Source of the DNA: Zoogloea sp.
GTDB taxonomy: Bacteria > Pseudomonadota > Gammaproteobacteria > Burkholderiales > Rhodocyclaceae
Assembly (NCBI GenBank): GCA_023150095.1
Contig: JAKLLO010000029.1
Span: 1 to 36,722, forward strand
Length of the DNA stretch: 36,722 bases
Direction: 5' to 3'
The notes under the pieces were generated by a model, which was not told where the DNA came from, did not search any database, and saw only the letters and a program-made list of their open reading frames with translations. The position numbers were made by a program, and so were the translations under genes. Each line of letters starts with the position of its first letter. Within the stretch, counting starts at the first letter, position 1. Positions 27,989 through 35,821 of this stretch are shown here, in pieces.

Positions 27989-29269
27989 ATGAACATCCAC
28001 ATCACGAATGGCCGGATCATCGACCCGGCCAACCGCCTCGACGCGCAGCAGGATCTCTACATCGCCGACGGCAAGATCGTCGGCGTGGGCCAGGCGCCCG
28101 CCGGCTTCAGCGCCACCCGCACCATCGACGCCAGCGGCCTGATCGTCGCGCCCGGCCTGATCGACCTCGCCGCCCGCCTGCGCGAGCCCGGCTTCGAATA
28201 CAAGGCCACCCTCGAATCCGAGATGGACGCCGCCATGGCCGGCGGCGTCACCAGCCTCGCCATTCCGCCCGACACCGACCCCGTGCTCGACGAGCCCGGC
28301 CTCGTCGAGATGCTGTGCTACCGGGCCAAGAAGCTCAACCGAGCCCACGTCTATCCGGTCGGCGCCCTCACCATCGGCCTCAAGGGCGAACAGCTCTCCG
28401 AGATGGCCGAGCTGGTCGAAGCCGGCTGCGTGGCCTTCAGCCAGGCCAACGTGCCCATCCTCGACACCCGCGTGCTCGGCCGCGCGATGCAGTACGCCGC
28501 CACCTTCGGCTTCCGCGTCTGGCTGCAGCCCCTCGACCCCTATCTCGCCCGGGGCGGTGTCGCCCACGATGGCGAAGTCGCGTCGCGCCTGGGTCTGCCC
28601 GGCATCCCGGCCAGCGCCGAGATCGTCGCGCTGTTCACCTACCTGCGCCTCGCCCGCCAGACCGGCGCGCGGCTGCACATCACCCGCCTGTCGTCCGCCG
28701 AGAGCCTCGACCTGATCGAGCAGGCCCGCCAAGACGGCGTCGATGTGACCTGCGACGTGGCTGCCCACCATCTGCACCTGTGCGACATGGACATCGGCTA
28801 CTTCAACCCTCACTGCCACGTGATCCCGCCCCTGCGCAGCCAGCGCGATCGCATCGCACTGTCGAAGGCGCTGGCCGATGGCCGCATCAACGCCATCTGC
28901 TCCGATCACACGCCGGTGGACGACGACGCCAAGCTGGCGCCCTTCAGCGAATCCGAGCCCGGCAACACCGGCCTCGAGCTGCTGCTGCCCCTCACCCTCA
29001 AGTGGGCGGCCGAACACAAGCTGCCGCTGATCGACGCCGTCGCCCGCATCACCTCCGAAGCGGCAAAAATTGCCGGCATCGCCAAGGGTGGCCACCTGTC
29101 GGTGGGCGCGCGCGCCGACGTGTGCGTGTTCGACCCCGACACCTACCAGCTCATCGACCGTTCGATGCTCAAGAGCCAGGGCAAGAACACGCCTTTCCTG
29201 GGCCTCGAGCTGCCGGGCAAGGTGCGCTACACGCTGGTCGAAGGCACGCTGATGTACGAAGCCGCTTGA
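27989..29269 (+). CDS. pyrX: Dihydroorotase-like PyrC' (pyrX), probably non-catalytic ATCase partner
   Basis: A 426-residue amidohydrolase-fold protein. The normal metal motif DxHxHLREPG is changed: here residues 59-68 read DLAARLREPG, so both histidines are replaced (Ala61, Arg63). GGVTSLAIPPDTDPVLDEPG also differs from the MPNT form of active enzymes, and the usual DHAPH is DHTPVDD. These changes match the PyrC' partner of PyrB described in Pseudomonas putida, required for assembly of active ATCase although it has no dihydroorotase activity. A functional pyrC must be elsewhere. Start at ATG 27989; a terminator follows the stop. Confidence 0.9.
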   Translation: MNIHITNGRIIDPANRLDAQQDLYIADGKIVGVGQAPAGFSATRTIDASGLIVAPGLIDLAARLREPGFEYKATLESEMDAAMAGGVTSLAIPPDTDPVLDEPGLVEMLCYRAKKLNRAHVYPVGALTIGLKGEQLSEMAELVEAGCVAFSQANVPILDTRVLGRAMQYAATFGFRVWLQPLDPYLARGGVAHDGEVASRLGLPGIPASAEIVALFTYLRLARQTGARLHITRLSSAESLDLIEQARQDGVDVTCDVAAHHLHLCDMDIGYFNPHCHVIPPLRSQRDRIALSKALADGRINAICSDHTPVDDDAKLAPFSESEPGNTGLELLLPLTLKWAAEHKLPLIDAVARITSEAAKIAGIAKGGHLSVGARADVCVFDPDTYQLIDRSMLKSQGKNTPFLGLELPGKVRYTLVEGTLMYEAA

Positions 29270-29295
29270 TCGGGTCGGCTACCCATTTTGAGCAC

Positions 29296-29317
29296 AACGG
29301 CGCCAGTGGGCGCCGTT
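29296..29317 (+). terminator. Terminator of the yqgE-pyrX run
   Basis: AACGGCGCC (29296-29304) and GGCGCCGTT (29309-29317) form a perfect 9-bp stem with a 4-base loop, followed by ATTCATT. The T tract is broken, so efficiency may be moderate. It lies 27 bases after the pyrX stop. Confidence 0.7.
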
Positions 29318-29335
29318 ATTCATTCGGCCTCACCA

Positions 29336-29362
29336 TGAAGTTTTCGCCGCCGTCGCCGATAA
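29336..29362 (+). promoter_or_regulatory. Sigma-28 (FliA) promoter of the GGDEF gene
   Basis: TGAAGTTT (29336-29343), spacer of 11 bases, GCCGATAA (29355-29362). Compared with the E. coli FliA consensus TAAAGTTT-N11-GCCGATAA it matches 7 of 8 and 8 of 8 with exact spacing. Transcription would begin near 29369, giving a leader of about 85 bases that contains a small hairpin (GGAGAA/TTCTCC, 29406-29420). Confidence 0.8.
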
Positions 29363-29453
29363 GATCGGGTGTGGCCCATAAGGTCGAAGGTGGAGTCAGC
29401 CCGTCGGAGAACACTTCTCCGCGCAGCGCCTCGCCCCTTTCAGGAGGATCAGT

Positions 29454-30488
29454 GTGATTAGCGGTTCAGTTGAGCAGGCGGCGGAACGACTTCGCAAGGC
29501 GGTGCCGATCATGGTGAAACACCAGATCCCGGTGACGCCGATCAACTATGCCCTCTGGTACACCTACGTCTCCAACGAGGATCCAACCCTCAACCAGCGC
29601 ATCGACGAGATCGTCTCGGCCTACGGGATGATTCCCCTCACCAAGGCTGAAGACCTCTTCCGGGAGCACGTCTCTTCCACCGGCGACATCGAAACCGCCC
29701 TTCACCGGATGAAGGACAGCTTCGAGCAGATGGTCAGCGGCATCGACCACGACCTCAACGCAACGCTCGCGGGCACCCGCTCGTTCTCGACGCTCCTGGA
29801 CGAATGCAACCGCGATCTGCGCGGCACCGCCACCACCGGCGGCAGCAACGTGGACGACATCTTCGGCACCCTCGACAAGCTGCTGCAGGGCTCGACTGCA
29901 ATGCAGCAGAACACCTCACGGTTCGAGCAACGCCTTACGGCAGCCAACGAAGAGATCCGCCGCCTGCGCAGCGAACTCGAAACCCTGCGTCAGGACGCCA
30001 TGAACGACGAGCTCACCGGCGTCTTCAACCGCCGTGCCTTCGATCTGGAACTCGCCCAGTTTCTCGACCAGGGCGAGCGCGGGCCGGTGATCCATCTGGC
30101 GCTGCTCGACATCGACCACTTCAAGCAGTTCAACGACCGTTTCGGTCATCTGGTGGGCGACCGCGTGCTCAGCCTGGTGGGCAAGCAACTCTCGGCCGCC
30201 ACGCGGGTCGGGGTGTCGGTCTATCGCTACGGCGGTGAGGAGTTCGCGCTGATCTTCTGCGGCGGCACCGCCCAGCAGGCGCACCAGCTGGCCGAAACCT
30301 TGCGCATCTCCATCGAACACCTGGTGCTCAAGGACAGCCGCACTGGCGAGCGCCTGACCAACATCAGCGCCTCGATCGGCATCGCCAGCCGCCAGCCCGG
30401 AGAGACCGCCGAAGATCTGCTCACCCGCGCCGACCGGGCGCTCTACAACGCCAAGAACGCCGGACGAAACCGGGTCGTCCAGGCCTGA
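29454..30488 (+). CDS. GGDEF diguanylate cyclase, soluble
   Basis: A 344-residue protein without membrane helices, starting at GTG 29454 after CAGGAGG. The N-terminal 150 residues (KHQIPVTPINYALWYTYVSN, then helical) look like a family-specific sensory or dimerisation region, followed by a coiled coil at about 150-182 (RFEQRLTAANEEIRRLRSEL). The GGDEF domain has DELTGVFNRRAFD, LALLDIDHFKQFNDRFGH and YGGEEFALIF, so the active-site loop GGEEF is intact. The inhibitory RxxD site five residues before it reads RVGV, so feedback by c-di-GMP is probably lost. A sigma-28 promoter lies upstream. Confidence 0.94.
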   Translation: MISGSVEQAAERLRKAVPIMVKHQIPVTPINYALWYTYVSNEDPTLNQRIDEIVSAYGMIPLTKAEDLFREHVSSTGDIETALHRMKDSFEQMVSGIDHDLNATLAGTRSFSTLLDECNRDLRGTATTGGSNVDDIFGTLDKLLQGSTAMQQNTSRFEQRLTAANEEIRRLRSELETLRQDAMNDELTGVFNRRAFDLELAQFLDQGERGPVIHLALLDIDHFKQFNDRFGHLVGDRVLSLVGKQLSAATRVGVSVYRYGGEEFALIFCGGTAQQAHQLAETLRISIEHLVLKDSRTGERLTNISASIGIASRQPGETAEDLLTRADRALYNAKNAGRNRVVQA

Positions 30489-30506
30489 CGGCATCGCCAG
30501 AAAAAC

Positions 30507-30538
30507 AAAAACCCGGGGATCGCTCCCCGGGTTTTTTT
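30507..30538. terminator. Strong bidirectional terminator after the GGDEF gene
   Basis: AAAAACCCGGGGA (30507-30519) pairs with TCCCCGGGTTTTT (30524-30536) around a 4-base loop and is followed by more T. The opposite strand also ends in a T run, so it serves the convergent TRAP gene that ends at 30555. Confidence 0.92.
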
Positions 30539-30554
30539 GTGCCTGCAAACCGCC

Positions 30555-32078
30555 CTACTTCTTGTCCTGCTGCAGGGCTTTTTCGAGCGCCTTGGCGGCA
30601 TCATCCTCGGCCGGCGGCGGCACCTCGGCACCCTCCGCAGCGGGCTTGCCTTCGCCTTCTTTCGGCTCATCAAACTGAACCGGCGAGTCCTCCGGCGCCT
30701 CACCATCCGGCACCACGATCTCGATCAAATCGGTATTCACCTTCTCCTGCTTGTCGAGACCCATGGTCACAAGCCCCGGGAAAGCGATGAGGATTCCCAC
30801 CATGATGATCTGAATGATCACGAAGGGCACCGCACCCCAGTAGATCTGAGTCGTCTTGATCGACGCCGGCGCCACCGAGCGCAGATAGAACAACGCAAAG
30901 CCAAAGGGCGGATGCATGAACGAAGTCTGCATGTTCACACCCAGCAGCACGCCAAACCAGATCAGATCAATGCCCAGCTTCTCGGCCACCGGCGCCAGCA
31001 GCGGCACCACGATGAACGACAGTTCGAAGAAGTCGAGAAAGAAGGCCAGCAGAAAGATCAGGATGTTCACCACGATCAGGAAGCCGAGCTGACCACCAGG
31101 CAAGGCAGTGAGCAGGTGCTCGACCCACAGGTGCCCCTCCACGCCATAGAAGGTCAGCGAGAACACCCGCGCACCGACCAGGATGAAGACCACGAAAGTG
31201 GTCAGCTTGGCGGTGCTTTCCATCGCCTGCTTGAGCAGCGACACATTGAGCCGGCCGCGCAGGATGGCCATCATCAGCGCACCCGCTGCCCCCATCGCCC
31301 CCCCTTCGGTCGGCGTCGCGATGCCGAGGAAGATCGTGCCGAGCACCAGGAAGATCAGCATCAGCGGCGGTACAAGGGTGGTGAGCACCCGCAGGAACAA
31401 CTTGCCCCCGCGCAGCGTGCGCGCCTCAAGCGGCAGCGCCGGGGCGGCCGCCGGTTTGAAGACTGCCACCAGCGCCACGTAACCCACGTACAGGCCGGTC
31501 AGGACCAGACCCGGGATCATCGCACCCTGGTACATGTCACCCACGGAACGACCCAGCTGGTCGGCCATGATGATCAGCACCAGCGAAGGCGGGATGATCT
31601 GGGCCAGGGTGCCCGACGCCGCAATCACGCCGGTCGCCAGACGCTGGTCGTAGCCGTAGCGCATCATGATCGGCAGCGAGATCAGGCCCATCGAGATCAC
31701 CGAGGCCGCAACAACACCCGTGGTCGCAGCGAGGATCGCACCGACGAAGATCACCGCGAAGGCGAGGCCGCCGCGCACCGGACCGAACAGCTGGCCGATG
31801 GTGTCGAGCAGATCCTCGGCCATCCCCGATCGTTCGAGAATCAGCCCCATGAAGGTGAAGAAGGGGATCGCCAGCAGGGTGTCGTTGGACATCACGCCGA
31901 AGATCCGGTCGGGCAGCGCCTGGAACAACGCCGGCGTGAGCAGGCCGAGCTCGATGCCGATCAGACCGAAGACAACGCCGTTGGCAGCCAGGGCAAACGC
32001 CACCGGATAGCCGAACAGCAGAAAGATCACCAGCGACCCGAACATCAGGGGCGCCATGTTGGCAGCGATGAATTCCAT
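30555..32078 (-). CDS. TRAP transporter large permease (DctM)
   Basis: A 507-residue polytopic protein of the DctM family with about twelve helices: FGYPVAFALAANGVVFGLIG, NDTLLAIPFFTFMGLILERSG, GAILAATTGVVAASVISMG, ASGTLAQIIPPSLVLIIMAD, and later NMQTSFMHPPFGFALFYLRS. This matches the mannitol/chloroaromatic-type TRAP subgroup. The last 70 residues or so (from about 435) are an unusual Glu/Pro/Ala-rich hydrophilic tail absent from most DctM proteins. It starts right after the DctQ stop (TAA ATG). The substrate cannot be told without the binding protein. Confidence 0.92.
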   Translation of the reverse strand: MEFIAANMAPLMFGSLVIFLLFGYPVAFALAANGVVFGLIGIELGLLTPALFQALPDRIFGVMSNDTLLAIPFFTFMGLILERSGMAEDLLDTIGQLFGPVRGGLAFAVIFVGAILAATTGVVAASVISMGLISLPIMMRYGYDQRLATGVIAASGTLAQIIPPSLVLIIMADQLGRSVGDMYQGAMIPGLVLTGLYVGYVALVAVFKPAAAPALPLEARTLRGGKLFLRVLTTLVPPLMLIFLVLGTIFLGIATPTEGGAMGAAGALMMAILRGRLNVSLLKQAMESTAKLTTFVVFILVGARVFSLTFYGVEGHLWVEHLLTALPGGQLGFLIVVNILIFLLAFFLDFFELSFIVVPLLAPVAEKLGIDLIWFGVLLGVNMQTSFMHPPFGFALFYLRSVAPASIKTTQIYWGAVPFVIIQIIMVGILIAFPGLVTMGLDKQEKVNTDLIEIVVPDGEAPEDSPVQFDEPKEGEGKPAAEGAEVPPPAEDDAAKALEKALQQDKK

Positions 32079-32669
32079 TTAGGCGCTCTCCCCACGCTGT
32101 TGCTTGATGGCCCGGGCCAGCTCTTCTTCCGCCGAAGGCGCGTTGACCTTGGCGTTTGGATCGCCGATCAGGCCCTTCAGGAAAGCAATCCGCTTGATGA
32201 GCTCGGAGATGCCCTGGAGGATCAGCAGCGCGAAACCCAGCGGCACGAGCCCTCGCACCGGCCACACGATCAGGCCACCGGCGTTGGACGAGTATTCCTT
32301 GTTGAGAAAAGAATTGATGAAGATCGGCCAGGAGAGGTACAGCACGGCGATGGCCATCGGCGCCAGGAAGAACAGCGTGCCGATGATGTCGATCCAGGCG
32401 TGGACCCGCGGGGAGAAATGACTGGACACCACGTCGATGCGCACATGCTCGTTACGCATCAGGGTGTAACCGGCACACAACAGGAAGATGGCGGAGAACA
32501 GATACCACTGGATTTCCAGCAGGCCGTTCGAACTGTAGTTGAAGGCGTAGCGCACTACGGCATTGATGGCGCTGATGACCGTCACCACCAGAACCAGCCA
32601 GATCGTAGCCTTACCGACCCGCTGGTTCAGCGCATCGATCGTGCGCGATAGTTTGAGCAGGGCTTGCAC
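32079..32669 (-). CDS. TRAP transporter small permease (DctQ)
   Basis: A 196-residue membrane protein with four helices (about 19-37, 49-69, 90-112 and 138-158). Typical DctQ patterns are VVRYAFNYSSNGLLEIQWYLF, GYTLMRNEHVRIDVV and GLIVWPVRGLVPLGFALLILQG. The start was placed at GTG 32669 because an excellent AAAGGAGGT site lies 7 bases before it; the open frame extends further, with an ATG at 32711 that has no such site. Forms the inner-membrane part with DctM. The periplasmic DctP receptor is not found on either side. Confidence 0.88.
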   Translation of the reverse strand: MQALLKLSRTIDALNQRVGKATIWLVLVVTVISAINAVVRYAFNYSSNGLLEIQWYLFSAIFLLCAGYTLMRNEHVRIDVVSSHFSPRVHAWIDIIGTLFFLAPMAIAVLYLSWPIFINSFLNKEYSSNAGGLIVWPVRGLVPLGFALLILQGISELIKRIAFLKGLIGDPNAKVNAPSAEEELARAIKQQRGESA

Positions 32670-32676
32670 GTCCCGC

Positions 32677-32685
32677 ACCTCCTTT
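32677..32685 (-). promoter_or_regulatory. Strong Shine-Dalgarno that sets the DctQ start
   Basis: AAAGGAGGT (32685-32677, minus strand), near-complete complement of the 16S rRNA 3' end, with 7 bases to the GTG at 32669. It decides for the GTG over the upstream in-frame ATG. A TATAGT (32697-32692) just upstream could be a -10 but lies very close. Confidence 0.75.
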
Positions 32686-32918
32686 GATTTGACTATACGT
32701 CCGTCTCTCATATCGGAAACGTCCAGGGTTCCAGCGCCCGGATTATCGGCGAGAACCACCCGCCAACAATAAGGGATTACGCCTACCAAAACCTGTTTCA
32801 GGGCAAATATTCGGCTTTGCCCGCCAAAACCCCCCTTTTTGCAGGCCCGGAAAAGCGCCGGACGCCAAAAACCCATGCGATACTGCGCGCCTCACGGCTT
32901 TTTTACTGCATTGCAGCA

Positions 32919-33557
32919 ATGGCAACCCGAATCTGCCTCGTCCGCCACGGCGAAACCGCCTGGAACGCCGAACGCCGCCTCCAGGGCCACACCGACATCC
33001 CCCTCAACGAGACCGGCCTCGTCCAGGCCCGCGCCACGGCGGAAAGCCTCGTCGCCGAACGCTTCGAGGCGGCCTACTCGTCCGACCTCACCCGCGCCCG
33101 CCAGACCGCCGCCGCCATCGCCGAACGCTGCGGGCTCGAACTGGCCTTCGACGCCGCTCTGCGCGAGCGCCACTACGGCAGCTTCCAGGCCCTCACCTAC
33201 GACGAAGCCCGGGCCCGCTTCCCCGACGACTACCACCGCTTCGAAACCCGAGATCCGGATTTCATCTTCCCGGAAGGTGGTGAGAGCCTGCGGCAGTTTG
33301 CGGCCCGCATCCACACCACCCTCGAAGGAATCGCCCGTCGCCACCAGGACGGAACGGTGCTGATCGTCACTCACGGTGGCGTGCTCGACGTGGTCCACCG
33401 TCTCGCCTCCGGCAAGCCGCTCACCGCACCGCGGGATTTCACCATCCCCAATGCCGCCCTCAACTGGATCGGCTGGGACGGCGCGGCCTGGACGCTGATC
33501 GCCTGGGCCCAGCAGCAACACCTCAACCAGGCCCTCGACGAGCTGCCCAACGCCTGA
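32919..33557 (+). CDS. Histidine phosphatase family protein (phosphoglycerate-mutase-like)
   Basis: A 212-residue histidine phosphatase. The catalytic RHG motif is ICLVRHGETAWNAERRLQG (His about residue 9); FEAAYSSDLTRARQTAAAI, LRERHYGSFQALTYDE and TVLIVTHGGVLDVVHRL with the second His complete the site. It is of the GpmB/CobC type. The actual substrate (phosphoglycerate, alpha-ribazole phosphate or another) is not clear; no cobalamin genes are near. Start at ATG 32919. The 249-base gap before it, shared with dctQ, holds no gene. Confidence 0.92.
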   Translation: MATRICLVRHGETAWNAERRLQGHTDIPLNETGLVQARATAESLVAERFEAAYSSDLTRARQTAAAIAERCGLELAFDAALRERHYGSFQALTYDEARARFPDDYHRFETRDPDFIFPEGGESLRQFAARIHTTLEGIARRHQDGTVLIVTHGGVLDVVHRLASGKPLTAPRDFTIPNAALNWIGWDGAAWTLIAWAQQQHLNQALDELPNA

Positions 33558-33595
33558 TCCAGGCTTCGGCGCCAGGACTGCCGCCGATATTCGTT

Positions 33596-33622
33596 TCAAG
33601 TTTCTTTCACTCAGGTCGATTA
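33596..33622 (+). promoter_or_regulatory. Probable sigma-28 (FliA) promoter of the chemoreceptor gene
   Basis: TCAAGTTT (33596-33603), 11 bases, GTCGATTA (33615-33622): 7 of 8 and 6 of 8 matches to TAAAGTTT-N11-GCCGATAA with exact spacing. Start of transcription would fall about 40 bases before the ATG at 33671. Chemoreceptor genes are classic FliA targets. Confidence 0.65.
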
Positions 33623-33670
33623 AATGCGCATCGGGCGCATAGTTTGCGCAGCAAAGACCGGAGTTGAGAG

Positions 33671-35704
33671 ATGTTCGAAATAAAACGTGCTTCAGTTGTT
33701 CACCAGCTCGCGATCGCCACGGCAGTTGTGAGCCTCGCAGTCTTCACCGTCCTGATCGGCTTCACGACCGTTCTGTCAGAGCGGGCCGCCCTCACCAAGA
33801 CAGAAGACGAACTGACCATTCAGGTTCGCGATGTGGTGCGGCTGCTGGAACTCACCCACGCCAACGCCACGGCGTCGGCCGACAGGGCGCTGCGGCGCGT
33901 CAAGGACAACCTCGGCCCGATCCGCGTCGGCCCGGACACCACCCAGTCCGGCAAATACGAAATCGCCGTCGTCCGCGCAGGCGACAAAGTGCTCAATGGC
34001 AACACCGATCTGCTGCAGTCACTGCGCAAGCAGGTCGATGCCGACCCGGCGCTGCTCGTGCGATCGGGCAACGATTTCGTGCGTGCCGCCACACTGCTGA
34101 AAGACAAGGACGGCAAGAGCACCGAAGGCACGGCGCTCCCCGCCGACGGCAAGGAAGTCGCCGCGCTGCTTGCAGGCAAACCCTACGCCGGGCTCGTCAA
34201 GCGCAACGGCATCTATTTCATCTCGGCACTCACGCCGATCACCGACGACAAGGGGCAGGTCGTCGCCGCCCTGGCCGCCCGGATCGACATCCAGGGCGAC
34301 ATGGACCGCCTCTTCAAGGTGCTCGGCGAGATCAAGTCTGGCGCAACTGGCTACGCCTACATTGCGGCGCCCAATGCCGACCCGATGAAGACGGAGTTCA
34401 TCTACCACCCCACGCTCTCCGGAAAGACGATCGGCGAAATCAACGATCCCCAGACCCAGAAGGTGCTGGGCGAACTGTTCAGCCGCAAGGAAGGCCTTGC
34501 CAAGTACGACTGGACGGACGCCTCCGGACGCTCGGGTGAAAAGATGGTCGCGTTCGAAACCATCCCCGGATGGGGCTGGCTGATGGTGACCGGCAGTTAC
34601 GTCGACGAATTCACCGTCGAGGCACGCAACCTGCGCAACACCCTGATCGCCCTGTGCCTGGGCGGCGCCCTGATCCTCACCTTCGTCCTCTACCTGGTCG
34701 CTCGCCACCAGCTGGCACCGATCCGCGTCCTGCTGGAGACCATGGAAGAGGTGGGCAAGGGCAACATGAACGCCCAGTTTCCCCGCGCGGAAGAAGGCAG
34801 CCGCAACGAGCTCGACCTCATGAGCAGCGCCCTCGACACGACCACCCGTCAGGTCGGCGCGCTCATCGGCGAGGTGAAGCGGGCCAGCGCCTCGGTGCGG
34901 GAGGTTGCCGAATCCGTCCGCGCCAGTTCCGATAACGTCGTGGGAAGCACGACCGCCCAGAACGAAGCCGCCGCCAGCCTCGCCGCTGCCATCGAGGAAC
35001 TCTCGGTCAGCATCACCCACGTCTCGGATAGCGCCGCCACCGCCCGCAACATCACCCAGAGCGCCCAGCAACAGGCCGAAAGCGGCGGCAACACCGTGCG
35101 CCAGATGATCAACGGCATGGACCGGATCTCCAGCGAGATCGACAACGCCGGCGCCGCGGTGAATCTGCTCTCCGAACGCTCGGCACAGATCTCCAACATC
35201 GGCAAGATCATCAACGACATTGCCGACCAGACCAACCTCCTCGCCCTCAACGCCGCCATCGAGGCCGCCCGCGCCGGCGAGAGCGGCCGAGGCTTCGCGG
35301 TGGTCGCCGACGAAGTGCGCAAACTCGCCGAGCGCACCGCCACCTCGACCCGGGAGATCAGCTCGACGGTCAGTGAAGTCCAGAGCGAGGCCGAACGGGT
35401 CGTGTCGATGATTCGCGGCGTCACCGAAGAGGTGCGCGACGGCGTGCGGCTGGCCACCGACTCTGGCGCCGTGCTCGAGACGATCCGCAGCGAAAGCGAC
35501 CGGACCACCAGCGCCGTGAACGACATCGCCGACGCCACCCGCGAACAGAGCATTGCCAGCCAGGAAGTGGCCCGGGGTGTGGAAGACATTGCCCGCATGG
35601 CCGACCAGAACAACCAGATCACCCGCCAGACCAACGAACAGGCTGCCCTGCTCGAACAACTGGCCACCAACCTTCAGTCGAAGGTCAGTCACTTCAACGT
35701 CTGA
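33671..35704 (+). CDS. Methyl-accepting chemotaxis protein with Cache-type sensor
   Basis: A 677-residue transmembrane receptor. Helix 1 spans about 11-34, a periplasmic Cache-like (Cache_3/Cache_2) sensor about 35-325 with [20 protein letters not shown] and a [16 protein letters not shown] end typical of Cache domains, helix 2 about 332-353, a HAMP-like region to about 405, and a long coiled coil. The signalling tip is [20 protein letters not shown] and [15 protein letters not shown] (517-565). The C-terminus (SHFNV) lacks a CheR pentapeptide. The ligand is unknown. No che or fli genes are next to it. Confidence 0.95.
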   Translation: MFEIKRASVVHQLAIATAVVSLAVFTVLIGFTTVLSERAALTKTEDELTIQVRDVVRLLELTHANATASADRALRRVKDNLGPIRVGPDTTQSGKYEIAVVRAGDKVLNGNTDLLQSLRKQVDADPALLVRSGNDFVRAATLLKDKDGKSTEGTALPADGKEVAALLAGKPYAGLVKRNGIYFISALTPITDDKGQVVAALAARIDIQGDMDRLFKVLGEIKSGATGYAYIAAPNADPMKTEFIYHPTLSGKTIGEINDPQTQKVLGELFSRKEGLAKYDWTDASGRSGEKMVAFETIPGWGWLMVTGSYVDEFTVEARNLRNTLIALCLGGALILTFVLYLVARHQLAPIRVLLETMEEVGKGNMNAQFPRAEEGSRNELDLMSSALDTTTRQVGALIGEVKRASASVREVAESVRASSDNVVGSTTAQNEAAASLAAAIEELSVSITHVSDSAATARNITQSAQQQAESGGNTVRQMINGMDRISSEIDNAGAAVNLLSERSAQISNIGKIINDIADQTNLLALNAAIEAARAGESGRGFAVVADEVRKLAERTATSTREISSTVSEVQSEAERVVSMIRGVTEEVRDGVRLATDSGAVLETIRSESDRTTSAVNDIADATREQSIASQEVARGVEDIARMADQNNQITRQTNEQAALLEQLATNLQSKVSHFNV

Positions 35705-35718
35705 AGCCCCATCAGAAC

Positions 35719-35753
35719 CGGGCCCGCAGCCCCGAGAAGGGCCTGCGGGCCCG
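35719..35753 (+). terminator. Terminator after the chemoreceptor gene
   Basis: CGGGCCCGCAG (35719-35729) and CTGCGGGCCCG (35743-35753) form a perfect 11-bp GC-rich stem with a 13-base loop, followed by CTTGCGTTCT. The T tract is poor but the stem is very stable. Confidence 0.7.
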
Positions 35754-35781
35754 CTTGCGTTCTGCACGGCCCAAAGTGGCA

Positions 35782-35790
35782 TGCTAAAAT
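35782..35790 (+). promoter_or_regulatory. Candidate extended -10 promoter of glyA
   Basis: TGCTAAAAT is an extended -10 (TGn plus TAAAAT) 31 bases before the glyA start and after the terminator of the previous gene. A TTCTGC 19 bases further upstream is a weak -35. Confidence 0.5.
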
Positions 35791-35821
35791 CCGAATTTGA
35801 CTCAAGCCCACCTGGATAGCC

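Noticed and set aside
30537..32651. A plus-strand open frame of 704 codons over dctM/dctQ
   Set aside because: His/Arg/Gln-rich antisense frame opposite membrane helices; no ribosome site or domain.
32738..32760. Another GCCGATAA on the minus strand upstream of dctQ
   Set aside because: The -10-like box is perfect, but the sequence 11 bases upstream (TTGTTGGC) does not resemble the sigma-28 -35, so I do not call a FliA promoter.
32670..32876. Longer N-terminus for DctQ from the start of the open frame
   Set aside because: The extension is not DctQ-like and a near-ideal Shine-Dalgarno precedes the internal GTG at 32669.
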